Source: Domibacillus aminovorans
GTDB lineage: Bacteria > Bacillota > Bacilli > Bacillales > Domibacillaceae
Reading direction: 5' to 3'
DNA: 64,000 nt
NCBI RefSeq assembly: GCF_001643235.1
Contig: NZ_LQWY01000012.1
Location: forward strand, 124,001 to 188,000
Both the position numbers and the translations under genes were made by a program. This document shows positions 40,818 through 50,096 of the stretch, in pieces; position 1 is the first letter of the stretch, and each line of letters opens with the position of its first letter. Under the pieces are notes generated by a model, which saw only the letters and a list, made by a program, of their open reading frames with translations, had not been told where the DNA came from and ran no database searches.

Positions 40818-41495
40818 TCATTCTTCACCAACAAGCGCTGTGCCAATCCGAACCATCGTTGCTCCTTCTTCAATTGCAATGTCAAAATCGTTGCTCATAC
40901 CCATTGAGAGCTCATTGCATGGTGCATAATCAAGATGTAATGCCTGCACACGGCTTTTGCATTCTGCTAACCGGCGAAAACAGGCACGAAGCACTTCTCG
41001 GTCTTCCATAAGCGGTGCCATTGTCATCAATCCACACACACGCACATTTTTATATACAGCAAGTGCTTCAATAAATGGAATAACCGCTTCCGGCTCTAAG
41101 CCATGTTTTGATTCTTCGCCGGACACATTGACCTGTACAAAGCAGTTTACCGTTTTACTCGTACGGCGGTCAATTTCTTTAGCGAGCGATTCACGGTCAA
41201 GCGAGTGAATATAGTCGATTTTATCAATAATTAATTTCACTTTTCTCGTCTGCAAAGAACCGATAAAATGCCACTTTGCTCGGTTACCAATTACTTCATA
41301 CTTTGCATTCAATCCCTCATCCCGATTTTCACCAAGATCGATGATACCTGCTTCCACGGCTTCTTCTGCCCGCTCCACAGACACGTATTTCGTCACCGCA
41401 ATGATTTTTATCTCATTAGGATTCCGCCCTGCATGGCTTGCGGCTTCCTCAATACGATTTGTAATGGTTGCTAAATTCTCACTGACTCTCATCAT
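40818..41495 (-). CDS. ylmE: PLP homeostasis protein (YggS/YlmE family)
   Basis: A small PLP-binding TIM-barrel protein involved in vitamin B6 and amino/keto acid homeostasis. The PLP lysine is in [11 protein letters not shown] (about residue 36). Further family stretches are [25 protein letters not shown] and [20 protein letters not shown] with RIGTALVGE at the C-terminus. The ATG at 41495 follows the ylmD stop by one base, with AAGGA upstream; a neighbouring ATG at 41492 is equally possible. Confidence 0.94.
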   Translation of the reverse strand: MMRVSENLATITNRIEEAASHAGRNPNEIKIIAVTKYVSVERAEEAVEAGIIDLGENRDEGLNAKYEVIGNRAKWHFIGSLQTRKVKLIIDKIDYIHSLDRESLAKEIDRRTSKTVNCFVQVNVSGEESKHGLEPEAVIPFIEALAVYKNVRVCGLMTMAPLMEDREVLRACFRRLAECKSRVQALHLDYAPCNELSMGMSNDFDIAIEEGATMVRIGTALVGEE

Positions 41496-41496
41496 T

Positions 41497-42312
41497 TCAT
41501 TCCTTCCAGCCAATATAACTCATCATTCTGCCTGTATGACCTCCGTCGCGCCGATAAGAAAAAAAATCGGGTGAACAACTTGTACAAAGGTGCGTCATGT
41601 AAATATTTTCTTCCAACACGCCCGATTTTAAGAAAATGTCCTTATTAAAGTTCTGCAATGAAAAATAAAATGTATCCGGTTCATCTGAAACCGGTAAAAA
41701 CGATCTTGTTTCATAGCGGCTATACCATTTTTCTGCTTCATCTGTGACCATTTTACCCACTTTATAGCAATTACCACAAATGGATGGACCGATGACGACC
41801 TCAATATCTTCAAGTCTACTCCCTTGCTTTTCCCATTTTTTGATCATCGCGGAGCCGATGCCTCCGACAGATCCTTTCCAGCCGGCATGCGCTGTACCAA
41901 TCCTTTTTGACGATCGGTCGCAAAAATAAAGCGGCACACAGTCTGCATAGCAAAGTGTCAATAAAATGCCAAGATCATTTGTATAAAGACCATCTGTAGA
42001 CGAAAGCGCACTATCATAATCAAGCGCGCCTCGTCCACTGTCTTCTTTCGTTACTTGTTCAATATGCGTGCTATGTGTCTGCTCACATCCAACCCACTGT
42101 CTTACCGGGATACCCGTTTTCTCTCCGATACGTATTCGATTCTGTCGAACAGCTGATGGGTCATCATGTACGTGAAACGCTGTATTTAATTTGTTAAAAA
42201 TGCCTGATCCCTCGTTCTTTGATGTAAATCCGGCTATTAAGCCTGGGAACTCCTTTTCCCAACGTTCAATACAATACAGACCATCTATTGATTTTTTAAA
42301 AGGTTCTGTCAT
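41497..42312 (-). CDS. ylmD: YfiH/YlmD-family purine nucleoside phosphorylase (laccase-domain protein)
   Basis: A member of the former multicopper polyphenol oxidase family, now regarded as zinc-dependent purine nucleoside phosphorylase/adenosine deaminase. The metal ligands are in EQTHSTHI, LTLCYADCVPLYF and GTAHAGWKGSVGG. At 271 residues from the ATG at 42312 (GGAG upstream) it matches YlmD. The physiological role in the division-linked ylm cluster is unknown. Confidence 0.92.
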   Translation of the reverse strand: MTEPFKKSIDGLYCIERWEKEFPGLIAGFTSKNEGSGIFNKLNTAFHVHDDPSAVRQNRIRIGEKTGIPVRQWVGCEQTHSTHIEQVTKEDSGRGALDYDSALSSTDGLYTNDLGILLTLCYADCVPLYFCDRSSKRIGTAHAGWKGSVGGIGSAMIKKWEKQGSRLEDIEVVIGPSICGNCYKVGKMVTDEAEKWYSRYETRSFLPVSDEPDTFYFSLQNFNKDIFLKSGVLEENIYMTHLCTSCSPDFFSYRRDGGHTGRMMSYIGWKE

Positions 42313-42363
42313 TATCTTCTCCTGCACATTTTCCTCTAGTGTACCACACCGAACTATTTTACG

Positions 42364-42621
42364 TCATTGTTCATCTTCTTCTGATGGCTTTTCACCATGA
42401 CGAACTAAAATAACATCGCCGCCAATTTTTACAATATTCATCCAAAAAATAATGATTTCTTCTTCTTTGCCGAATAAACCGAATTTTTTCCCGCTTTGTT
42501 CAATAATTAATGCGGAAATGGCTCCTGTTGTACTGTTTAATTCAATATCAGCAAGCCTGCCAAGTTTTTTCCCATCTGTCACATTGACGATATCTTTTAG
42601 TTGAAAATCAGAGATGCGCAT
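42364..42621 (-). CDS. ylmC: YlmC/YmxH-family PRC-barrel sporulation protein
   Basis: An 85-residue PRC-barrel protein beginning MRISDFQLKDIVNVTDGKKL, with GRLADIELN and FGLFGKEEEIIIFW. YlmC/YmxH members are small proteins common in spore formers and often follow sigG, as here. No biochemical role is established. The ATG has AAGGGGG upstream. A terminator separates it from sigG. Confidence 0.85.
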   Translation of the reverse strand: MRISDFQLKDIVNVTDGKKLGRLADIELNSTTGAISALIIEQSGKKFGLFGKEEEIIIFWMNIVKIGGDVILVRHGEKPSEEDEQ

Positions 42622-42663
42622 GATAATGCCCCCTTTCTCTCATATGTATGTATCAAAACAAAG

Positions 42664-42695
42664 AAAAAAAACAGGAAGTAAAAAACTCCTGTTTT
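42664..42695 (-). terminator. Terminator after sigG
   Basis: Minus strand: AAAACAGGA pairs with TCCTGTTTT around a 10-nt loop, followed by TTTTC, immediately past the sigG stop. Confidence 0.85.
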
Positions 42696-42698
42696 GAA

Positions 42699-43478
42699 TT
42701 AGTCGTTTATTCTCTTTTTCATTTGCTTAATGGCTCCTTTTTCAAGACGGGACACCTGCGCCTGGGAAATACCAATTTCATCTGCGACTTCCATTTGGGT
42801 TCTCCCACTGAAAAATCGTCTTTCCACAATCATTTTTTCTCTTTCTGACAATCTGTTCAATTCATCGGTTACCGTCATCGAATCAACCCATTCTTTTTCA
42901 CGATCTTTTCCGTCACTTATTTGATCCATCATATAAATCGGATCGCCGCCATCTTGAAATACAGGTTCAAACAGCGACACGGGGTCTTGAATAGCATCAA
43001 GCGCAAATACCATCTCTTCTTTTGGCACATCAATCGCCCGGGCAATATCTTCAGCAGCCGGCTCTACAGATCGTTCTGCTGTCAATCTCTCTCTTGCCTG
43101 TAATGCTTTATACGCAATATCACGAAGCGAGCGCGAGACACGGATCGGATTATTATCTCGCAGATAGCGTCGTATTTCACCAATAATCATCGGCACAGCA
43201 TACGTCGAAAAGCGGACATTATGACCTAAATCAAAGTTATCAATCGATTTCATTAAACCAATACATCCAACTTGAAATAAATCATCCGCCTGTTCATTGC
43301 GATGATTGAACCGTTGAATAACACTTAAAACAAGACGCAAATTTCCTGTAACAAGTTCTTCGCGCGCACTTTTGTCACCGCTTTGATATTTTATAAATAG
43401 AACTTTCATTTCAGGATTTGTTAAAACAGGAAGCTTTGATGTATCGACACCGCACAGTACAACTTTATTCCGGGCCAT
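42699..43478 (-). CDS. sigG: Sporulation sigma factor sigma-G (late forespore)
   Basis: The late forespore sigma factor. The N-terminus KVVLCGVDTSKLPVL is characteristic of sigma-G. Region 2 reads DDLFQVGCIGLMKSIDNFDL and RFSTYAVPMIIGEIRRYLRD. Region 4 ends in VADEIGISQAQVSRLEKGAI. The ATG at 43478 has GGAGG 7 nt upstream and gives 259 residues. It follows sigE with a 61-bp gap containing two short hairpins. I could not identify a convincing sigma-F or sigma-G promoter there. Confidence 0.96.
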   Translation of the reverse strand: MARNKVVLCGVDTSKLPVLTNPEMKVLFIKYQSGDKSAREELVTGNLRLVLSVIQRFNHRNEQADDLFQVGCIGLMKSIDNFDLGHNVRFSTYAVPMIIGEIRRYLRDNNPIRVSRSLRDIAYKALQARERLTAERSVEPAAEDIARAIDVPKEEMVFALDAIQDPVSLFEPVFQDGGDPIYMMDQISDGKDREKEWVDSMTVTDELNRLSEREKMIVERRFFSGRTQMEVADEIGISQAQVSRLEKGAIKQMKKRIND

Positions 43479-43539
43479 CACTGTTCCTCCTCATGATGTC
43501 TGTTTCTTAGAACAGTATTTCCGACCCGGAAAATTTTAT

Positions 43540-44259
43540 TCAGCGCAGTTTATTCAATTCTTTCTTCAGTCGTCCAATGATTTTCTTTTCCAGACGTGAA
43601 ATGTATGACTGTGAAATGCCGAGTAGATCGGCGACTTCTTTTTGCGTTTTTTCTTCCTGCCCATTTATCCCAAAACGCATTTCAATAATCTGTTTTTCGC
43701 GGCCTTCCAGATCTTCAAGTGCTTCTGCCACTAAATGTTTGTCAACATCTTCTTCAATCCCTTTCGTAATAATGTCATTCTCTGTTCCAAGCACATCTGA
43801 CAAAAGCAATTCATTGCCATCCCAGTCAACGTTTAGTGGCTCGTCAAATGAAATTTCTGAGCGTATTTTATTATTGCGGCGTAAATACATTAAAATTTCG
43901 TTTTCAATACAGCGTGATGCATATGTTGCGAGTTTAATTTTCTTTTCGGGATTAAATGTGTTCACCGCTTTAATTAATCCGATTGCCCCGATACTAATTA
44001 AGTCTTCGATATGAATACCGGTGTTTTCAAACTTACGGGCAATGTAAACAACAAGCCGTAAATTGCGCTCAATCAACATCGCCCTAACCGCTTTATCACC
44101 GGATGGAAGCTTCGTAAGCAAGTGCGCTTCTTCATCACGCGACAACGGCGGCGGTAACGCTTCACTTCCACCAATATAGTAAATCGCTTTCGACTTCATT
44201 CCCGCTTTTTGAAGCACATTATACATCACATACATCCATTTCGTTTTGACTGGCCGCAT
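43540..44259 (-). CDS. sigE: Sporulation sigma factor sigma-E precursor (early mother cell)
   Basis: Pro-sigma-E, activated by SpoIIGA cleavage of an N-terminal membrane-associated prosequence. From the ATG at 44259 the product is 239 residues, the same as B. subtilis SigE. The hydrophobic/basic prosequence lies before [14 protein letters not shown]. Core regions include [35 protein letters not shown] and [16 protein letters not shown]. An open frame continues 24 codons upstream but overlaps spoIIGA. The Shine-Dalgarno is modest (AAAGGTGAG about 9 nt upstream). Confidence 0.96.
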   Translation of the reverse strand: MRPVKTKWMYVMYNVLQKAGMKSKAIYYIGGSEALPPPLSRDEEAHLLTKLPSGDKAVRAMLIERNLRLVVYIARKFENTGIHIEDLISIGAIGLIKAVNTFNPEKKIKLATYASRCIENEILMYLRRNNKIRSEISFDEPLNVDWDGNELLLSDVLGTENDIITKGIEEDVDKHLVAEALEDLEGREKQIIEMRFGINGQEEKTQKEVADLLGISQSYISRLEKKIIGRLKKELNKLR

Positions 44260-44281
44260 ATAAACCCACTCACCTTTCCAT

Positions 44282-45130
44282 TCATTGTCGAACCATATTC
44301 GGATGCAAAATAAAATCAAAAGATTGATCATCCGAGAGTATTGCTGTCGTAAATGTCACAAGCGCTTTCGGCGTCTGTACAGCTTTCCCGTCCATAAAAA
44401 CTGTTAATTCATCTGTTCGAAAAGCAGCGAGCAATTGTTTTTCAGCGCCTAAGGAGCGGGCTGGAACCCAAATCATCTTTTCCGCCCATCGATCAGGCAG
44501 CCCTGATAATACCTCCTGTTCCCCGCTATGAACCGCATTTGGCCAGCTTTCACCAGCTCGAATTTGACAGACAGCCACTCCTTTTTTCGTAATCGGATCA
44601 CATAATGAATTTCCCGTATCAATCAGTGCTATACCGGACCATTTCATTCCACAAATGGAAAATGTAACTGGCACCGTTTGTTTTTTTATATTCCGTTTCG
44701 TACTCAAGTTGAATAGACGGCGCTGAATAAAATAAAAAGCAGCCGAGATAGATACAATGAATAACATGACAATTGAAAACTGACCAGAAGAATTTCCATT
44801 AAAAATAACAGACTGGAACCCGTATAACACACCGCCTGTTAAAAAAGTAACAAAATAAAAGGTGACAGCAGCAGATAAAAGGACAGCAATGCCGGTGATT
44901 TTAAAGGCAATAATAAGCATAAAAACAGGTGACAACATTTTAACAGCAAAATGATTAAGCCAGTCCCATCCTGTAATTAAATGCATGAACAACGGGATTG
45001 TCCCGATCATCGAAGCTAGTAAAAGCCTTCGTGCCTGTAACCGTTTTCCCAATAAAATACCTGTCACAAGCAGCAGCAACCCATCCGCCGCAAAATTAAA
45101 AAGGACAATGACTTCTGCGTAACCGGTCAA
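44282..45130 (-). CDS. spoIIGA: Pro-sigma-E processing protease SpoIIGA
   Basis: A membrane aspartic protease that matures sigma-E after septation in response to SpoIIR. The N-terminal half (about 1-150) has five hydrophobic segments. The C-terminal protease half carries the aspartic signature [13 protein letters not shown] near residue 185. The start is TTG at 45130 with GGGAGGGG upstream. It is 282 residues, shorter than B. subtilis SpoIIGA (309). It precedes sigE by 22 bp, the standard spoIIG operon. Confidence 0.93.
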   Translation of the reverse strand: MTGYAEVIVLFNFAADGLLLLVTGILLGKRLQARRLLLASMIGTIPLFMHLITGWDWLNHFAVKMLSPVFMLIIAFKITGIAVLLSAAVTFYFVTFLTGGVLYGFQSVIFNGNSSGQFSIVMLFIVSISAAFYFIQRRLFNLSTKRNIKKQTVPVTFSICGMKWSGIALIDTGNSLCDPITKKGVAVCQIRAGESWPNAVHSGEQEVLSGLPDRWAEKMIWVPARSLGAEKQLLAAFRTDELTVFMDGKAVQTPKALVTFTTAILSDDQSFDFILHPNMVRQ

Positions 45131-45171
45131 TTCACCCCTCCCTCTTTCCGGCTGCCTGTCCCATGATTATT

Positions 45172-45206
45172 AGTGTAGCGGATTTAGATTTCAATTTGTG
45201 TCGCAA
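45172..45206 (-). promoter_or_regulatory. Candidate spoIIG promoter with Spo0A-like box
   Basis: TACACT (45172-45177) lies 22-23 bp from a TTGCGACA element (45199-45206) on the minus strand. The B. subtilis spoIIG promoter has an unusual 22-bp spacer and Spo0A sites overlapping the -35. TGTCGCAA, read on the plus strand over this -35, differs from the 0A box TGTCGAA by one base. Inference by analogy. Confidence 0.55.
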
Positions 45207-45253
45207 TGTGAGTGAATTTTTACAGCGATTTTTCCGAATTATGTCACTAACAC

Positions 45254-45282
45254 AAAAAATCCTGCCACGTATGTGGCAGGAT
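45254..45282 (-). terminator. Terminator after ftsZ
   Basis: Minus strand: ATCCTGCCAC pairs exactly with GTGGCAGGAT around a 4-nt loop and is followed by a T-run. It separates ftsZ from the sporulation operon. Confidence 0.92.
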
Positions 45283-45291
45283 CCGTACTAT

Positions 45292-46461
45292 TTATCTTCT
45301 TCTATTTCGGTTACGTAAAAATGTTGGAATATCAAGTGTATCATCCGTACTTGATTGCTGCGGCTGACGAATTGGCTGTTCAACCGGCGGCGTATCTTCA
45401 CGTTTCACATCACGCGGTTTTGACTGCTGCGGTGCTGCCTGCTGCTGAGGCTTCATCTGGCCAAGGCCAGGACGAGACTGTCCACTTGGTCCACCGGGCT
45501 GAGATGGGAGTTCTTTAAATCCAGTCGCAATGACCGTGACAATGATTTCATCTTTTAAGTTCTCATTAATAACAGAACCGAAAATCATATTTACTTCTTG
45601 ATCTGATGCAGAGGATACGATGTCCGCCGCTTCCTGTACTTCATAAAGGCTCAAGTTACTTCCGCCAGTAATATTCATTAACACACCTTGTGCACCATCA
45701 ATTGCCGTTTCAAGAAGCGGGCTGGAAATGGCTTTTTTCGCTGCTTCAACAGCACGATTTTCACCAGAAGCGACACCAATTCCCATCAAAGCAGAACCTT
45801 TATTAGACATGATTGTTTTCACGTCAGCAAAGTCCAGGTTAATCAAACCAGGGACGGCGATTAAATCAGAAATACCCTGGACACCTTGTCTCAGAACGTT
45901 ATCCGCTTCACGGAACGCTTCAAGCATTGGTGTGCTTTTATCAACAATTTCAAGCAAACGGTCATTTGGAATGACAATCAATGTGTCAACAGATGCCTTC
46001 ATTGATTCAATTCCCCCTGCTGCCTGTGTCGCACGTTTTCGCCCTTCAAATGTAAATGGACGTGTTACGACACCAACTGTCAGCGCGCCGAGATCTTTTG
46101 CAATTTGTGCTATAACCGGTGCTGCTCCTGTGCCTGTTCCACCGCCCATGCCGGCTGTAACAAACACCATGTCTGCACCTTTTAATACTTCTTCAATTTG
46201 CTCTTTACTTTCTTCTGCAGCTTTTTTACCGACTTCCGGGTTAGCACCTGCACCTAAACCGCGTGTCAATTTTGAACCAATTTGCATCTTTACTTCTGCT
46301 TTTGATAAATTTAGCGCTTGTGCATCCGTGTTAACCGCAATGAAGTCAACACCTTGTACACCGTGCTCTATCATTCGGTTTACGGCATTATTTCCGCCGC
46401 CGCCTACGCCGATCACTTTAATTGTTGCTAACGAATCTAAATTCGTATCAAATTCCAACAT
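45292..46461 (-). CDS. ftsZ: Cell division protein FtsZ
   Basis: The tubulin-like GTPase that forms the Z ring. The tubulin signature [15 protein letters not shown] (about residues 104-118), [16 protein letters not shown] near the N-terminus, and the T7 loop [11 protein letters not shown] are clear. A Gln/Pro-rich linker (about 318-372) leads to the conserved C-terminal peptide [15 protein letters not shown], the docking site for FtsA, SepF and other partners. 389 residues. The ATG has GGAGG 8 nt upstream, 39 bp after ftsA. Confidence 0.98.
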   Translation of the reverse strand: MLEFDTNLDSLATIKVIGVGGGGNNAVNRMIEHGVQGVDFIAVNTDAQALNLSKAEVKMQIGSKLTRGLGAGANPEVGKKAAEESKEQIEEVLKGADMVFVTAGMGGGTGTGAAPVIAQIAKDLGALTVGVVTRPFTFEGRKRATQAAGGIESMKASVDTLIVIPNDRLLEIVDKSTPMLEAFREADNVLRQGVQGISDLIAVPGLINLDFADVKTIMSNKGSALMGIGVASGENRAVEAAKKAISSPLLETAIDGAQGVLMNITGGSNLSLYEVQEAADIVSSASDQEVNMIFGSVINENLKDEIIVTVIATGFKELPSQPGGPSGQSRPGLGQMKPQQQAAPQQSKPRDVKREDTPPVEQPIRQPQQSSTDDTLDIPTFLRNRNRRR

Positions 46462-46500
46462 GGCAAATCCTCCTAATTCGTCATAATCTATTCATCTTCA

Positions 46501-47805
46501 TTATTCTTCAAAAAAGTAGCCGAAAAGCCGTTTCATTTTCGATCCGACACCATCTTTTTGCTTGTCATTTTCTTTTTTGGACGGTTTAGCTTCCTTTTGT
46601 GTATCCTGTCGTTCTCTTCTTTCTTCTTTTTCCTTAGGCTGAACATCATTCGGCTCGCTTATTTTTCGACCGGTAAGACGAGCGGTTTTATACGCATATT
46701 TAATCAAACCGACGGCTGTCGTATATTGTGGCTCACGAACGCCAATATAATCCGGGATCGCTACACGAACACGATTTTGAAAAACATCCTGTGCTAGGTC
46801 AAGAATGCCATTCATAGCCGATGTGCCTCCAGTTAATACGAAACCGCCTGGTACATCGTGGATACCTGTTTGGCGAAGATCCTCCACAATCATCATAAAC
46901 AATTCTTCCATTCTAGCTTCAATAATTTCTGAAATTTCAAGCTGATTAAACTGGTCATGTTGATCGCTGCCAATAACTGGTACGCTGAAAACTTCCTCTT
47001 CAGATGCAAGATCATAAAATGCATGACCATGCTTCGATTTAATTTGTTCCGCTTCTTCCGTGGATGTACGAAGGCCAATCGACAAATCTTTCGTAATATG
47101 TTCGCCCCCAACAGGCAATACCGTTGTTTGCTGAATATAACCATCTTTGAAAAATGATACGGTTGTCGAACCGCCGCCAATATCAACTAACACTGTACCA
47201 AGATTTTTTTCATCGTTTGAAAGAGCAATTTCACCACTTGCAAGCGGCTGAAGAACAATCTCGTTAATGTTTAAGCCGGCACGTTCTACACAGCGCAATG
47301 TGTTATGTAAAAAAGTTCTTGAACCGGTAACGATAATTCCTTCCATTTCTAAACGGACACCTAGCATACCACGCGGATCATTAATCTCATCAAACCCGTC
47401 CACAATAAATTGTTTCGCAATAACGTTTACAATTTCTCGATCCGGCGGGATAGACATAACCTGTGCCGCATCTTTTACACGAATGACATCTTCGCTCGTA
47501 ATTTCACGATTTTCACTTGAAACGGCCACAACACCGTTGCAAGAATGAAGAACTGCATGATTGGCTGCAATGCCTACAATGACAGAGCTAATTTCAACAC
47601 CAACCATACGCTCCGCTTGCTCAATTGCTTTTTTAATTGAATGGACCGTATCGTCAATATCGACGACCGCACCTTTGCGAATTCCTTTTGACTTTACACT
47701 GCCGACACCGATAATATTTAAAGAATCATTGACCATTTCCCCAATGATCACCTTAATAGCGGATGTACCAATGTCAAGACTGACTAGTATTTCATTACTG
47801 TTCAT
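46501..47805 (-). CDS. ftsA: Cell division protein FtsA
   Basis: An actin-like ATPase that tethers FtsZ to the membrane. The first phosphate loop is SLDIGTSAIKVIIGE; VDIGGGSTTVSFF is the second, and GGFVLTGGTSAMNGI the adenosine motif. The charged linker (about 385-420) ends in a C-terminal amphipathic helix, GSKMKRLFGYFFEE, the membrane-targeting sequence. 434 residues. The ATG has AAAGGAGGTG 7 nt upstream. The 220-bp gap before it carries a candidate promoter. Confidence 0.97.
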   Translation of the reverse strand: MNSNEILVSLDIGTSAIKVIIGEMVNDSLNIIGVGSVKSKGIRKGAVVDIDDTVHSIKKAIEQAERMVGVEISSVIVGIAANHAVLHSCNGVVAVSSENREITSEDVIRVKDAAQVMSIPPDREIVNVIAKQFIVDGFDEINDPRGMLGVRLEMEGIIVTGSRTFLHNTLRCVERAGLNINEIVLQPLASGEIALSNDEKNLGTVLVDIGGGSTTVSFFKDGYIQQTTVLPVGGEHITKDLSIGLRTSTEEAEQIKSKHGHAFYDLASEEEVFSVPVIGSDQHDQFNQLEISEIIEARMEELFMMIVEDLRQTGIHDVPGGFVLTGGTSAMNGILDLAQDVFQNRVRVAIPDYIGVREPQYTTAVGLIKYAYKTARLTGRKISEPNDVQPKEKEERRERQDTQKEAKPSKKENDKQKDGVGSKMKRLFGYFFEE

Positions 47806-47876
47806 GCTGCGGCACCTCCTTTACCATAAAAACCTGAATAATCGAACAACAATTCGCACCTATGTTCGTTAAAACA

Positions 47877-47906
47877 TGTATAAAGAACGTTATTCGTCAT
47901 ATTCAA
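47877..47906 (-). promoter_or_regulatory. Candidate ftsA-ftsZ promoter
   Basis: TTGAAT (47901-47906) and TATACA (47877-47882) at 18-bp spacing on the minus strand, 72 bp upstream of ftsA in a 220-bp AT-rich gap. B. subtilis ftsAZ has several promoters, including a sporulation one; no clear sigma-H match was found here. Confidence 0.55.
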
Positions 47907-48025
47907 TATATTTTCCTTTTTTAAGTTTAATATTTTTCTAATGTAATGTCTTTGAAACTCTCTCATACAAGTCTACACTAAGATGAGATGCTGGAAAAGG
48001 CTAAGTTGTCCCGTTTTCAAAAACT

Positions 48026-48820
48026 TTATGGGCTTTCCGCCTCTTCCATGCCTTCTTCTCCTCCTTGCTGCTGCGAAGGATCATATGGTTCAAAATAAGA
48101 ACCGACTTCAAGGTTAATGATTCCTCTTACATTCGGGTCCAGCTGGTTGGATATGGACGGGTAATAGACCATCTTATCTGCAAATGTTGAAAGCGTCGCG
48201 GATACTTCAAATCCATCTGTCATAAATGCTTTTATGTGAAGCGAATCACTTTTTTTCGGATCATAATAGACTTCTGAAATTATGTTAACGACTTCATCCG
48301 GCAACATTTCAATCGCTTTCGCCAAGCGATTCAGCGCATCGCCTTCTTTAAAGTTATATAAAATAGGCAACTGTGACGGTGCTCCTTGTATAGGATCACT
48401 TACAATTTTACCATTTTGTAAAATTGGGTATATACCACCTTTGCGGGCTGCATAGGCAATTTCATTTTGTTCAACGACCGTTATCTTTAAATCATTTGGA
48501 AAACCTATGGATATTGTTGCCTCTTTAATACGCTCATCCTTTAAAAGCCGCTCTTCCGCTTTATTTTTACCTGCTGCCCATATGCTTCGGCCGACTTCAA
48601 GCCCACTTTGTGCAATAATTTCCCTCTCCGTCGTTAATGTATTGCCTTCTACATGAATTTGTGCCACTTTACTTAGCGACGACTGCAAATAAATTAAGAA
48701 AAGAGCAAGTAAAAAGAACATAGACAGGAGAATGAGAAGACGGCGGTTTGCTTTCCGTTTACGCATTTGTTTCAGCTTTGGAATACGCTCTTCTATTGAA
48801 ATGATTTTTTGTTTATTCAT
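48026..48820 (-). CDS. divIB: Cell division protein DivIB (FtsQ)
   Basis: A bitopic division protein in complex with FtsL and DivIC. A basic cytoplasmic N-terminus (KQMRKRKANRR) precedes one membrane helix (LLILLSMFFLLALFLIYL, about residues 28-45). The POTRA domain follows (VAQIHVEGNTLTTEREI), then a beta domain and an acidic Gln/Glu-rich tail. The ATG at 48820 gives 264 residues with GAGGTG upstream. In B. subtilis murB lies between murG and divIB; here the gap is only 47 bp and murB is absent. Confidence 0.94.
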   Translation of the reverse strand: MNKQKIISIEERIPKLKQMRKRKANRRLLILLSMFFLLALFLIYLQSSLSKVAQIHVEGNTLTTEREIIAQSGLEVGRSIWAAGKNKAEERLLKDERIKEATISIGFPNDLKITVVEQNEIAYAARKGGIYPILQNGKIVSDPIQGAPSQLPILYNFKEGDALNRLAKAIEMLPDEVVNIISEVYYDPKKSDSLHIKAFMTDGFEVSATLSTFADKMVYYPSISNQLDPNVRGIINLEVGSYFEPYDPSQQQGGEEGMEEAESP

Positions 48821-48867
48821 GTACACACCTCTGTCCATTTACGGACCAACAATCAGTTTAACCCCCA

Positions 48868-49965
48868 TTATCTTCCTCCTGCAAGATCGATCATGACATT
48901 GTATAAACGATCTGCAGCATCTCGAATACCGAGTCGTTCTGCTTCTTTTTTCATTTGGATTAATGATGATTCATTCATCAAAATCGAGTCCAGCTCCCCA
49001 ACGAGGGTGTCAGCATTCAAGTCTTTTTCCAAAAGTAAAATAGCTGCACCACGGTCAGTGAGGGTACGCGCATTTTTCTCTTGATGATTATTTGTTACAT
49101 ATGGACTCGGTACGAGAATAGATGGAATACCGAGTGCTGTTAGTTCAGCAAGCGTTGTTGCACCTGCACGCGAGACAACAAGATTAGACGATGCGAGCAC
49201 TTCCGGCATATTATGAATAAATGGCACAATCGATACATTAGCCGGTTTTCCGGCTGTTTCAAGCATCGATGAAACCTTTTCGTAATGAACGTCACCTGTT
49301 ACATACAACACTTGATAATCACGGCTCGCCAAGTTCGTTAAGGCACCGGTAACGGCATCATTAATCGGTTTTGCACCACGGCTTCCACCAAAAATAAGCA
49401 CTGTTTTTTGTTCGCTTTGTAAGTCAAATGTTTCCATTATGCCTGTGCTGCTTGCTTCTATCACTTCAGAAGCACGCGGGTTTCCCGTTAAAATCGTTTT
49501 CTCTGCTGGGAAAAATTCTTTCGCTTCTTCAAAACAGACCGCAATTTTCTCGACATATTTACTTAAAAACTTGTTCGTTAAACCCGGTACGCTATTTTGT
49601 TCATGAATGATGGACGGAATACCCATTTTCGCCGCTGCATAAACGACCGGTCCGCATACATAACCACCTGTACCGATCACAACATCCGGTTTAAATTCTT
49701 TCAGCATTTTTTTACATTCATTTACACCTTTTAAAAAACGCATAATCGTTTTCACATTTTCAAAGGAAACCGCTCGGCGAAAACCTGTAATATCAACTGA
49801 CCGAAAAGGAATGCCTTCCCGTGTAACGAGCTTAGACTCTAGTCCTTTTTCAGTTCCGATATATAAAAAAGATGTTTCCGGATGTTTCAATTTAATCATT
49901 CGAATGAGTGCGAGTGCCGGATAAATGTGTCCTCCGGTTCCCCCGCCGCTGACTACGATTTTCAA
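48868..49965 (-). CDS. murG: UDP-GlcNAc:lipid I N-acetylglucosaminyltransferase
   Basis: Adds GlcNAc to lipid I at the inner face of the membrane, making lipid II. The N-terminal glycine loop [16 protein letters not shown], the second loop [11 protein letters not shown], and the UDP-GlcNAc site [17 protein letters not shown] are present. 365 residues is normal. The start is TTG at 49965 with GAGGTGA 6 nt upstream. It follows spoVE after a 131-bp gap in which I see nothing further. Confidence 0.97.
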   Translation of the reverse strand: MKIVVSGGGTGGHIYPALALIRMIKLKHPETSFLYIGTEKGLESKLVTREGIPFRSVDITGFRRAVSFENVKTIMRFLKGVNECKKMLKEFKPDVVIGTGGYVCGPVVYAAAKMGIPSIIHEQNSVPGLTNKFLSKYVEKIAVCFEEAKEFFPAEKTILTGNPRASEVIEASSTGIMETFDLQSEQKTVLIFGGSRGAKPINDAVTGALTNLASRDYQVLYVTGDVHYEKVSSMLETAGKPANVSIVPFIHNMPEVLASSNLVVSRAGATTLAELTALGIPSILVPSPYVTNNHQEKNARTLTDRGAAILLLEKDLNADTLVGELDSILMNESSLIQMKKEAERLGIRDAADRLYNVMIDLAGGR

Positions 49966-50096
49966 TTACATTCACCTCAGTATTCATCTGGCAGCCTCGT
50001 GCTGTTTACACTGGCTGTCTAATGCATTCTCATCTTAAATCAATGCGTCACGAGAATCAAATATTATCTTGAAAAAGCAGAAAAATTCCTCCATTT

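Noticed and set aside
43479-43539. Sigma-F or sigma-G promoter between sigE and sigG
   Set aside because: Two short hairpins are present, but I found no -35/-10 pair resembling the forespore consensus.
43577-44014. 145-codon plus-strand frame opposite sigE
   Set aside because: Antisense to a well-conserved sigma factor, Ser-rich, no ribosome binding site.
44259-44331. 24-codon N-terminal extension of sigE
   Set aside because: It overlaps spoIIGA, and the ATG at 44259 gives exactly 239 residues as in B. subtilis.
45728-46486. 252-codon plus-strand frame opposite ftsZ
   Set aside because: Fully antisense to ftsZ, with Pro/Ala/Ser-rich shadow composition and no recognisable motif.
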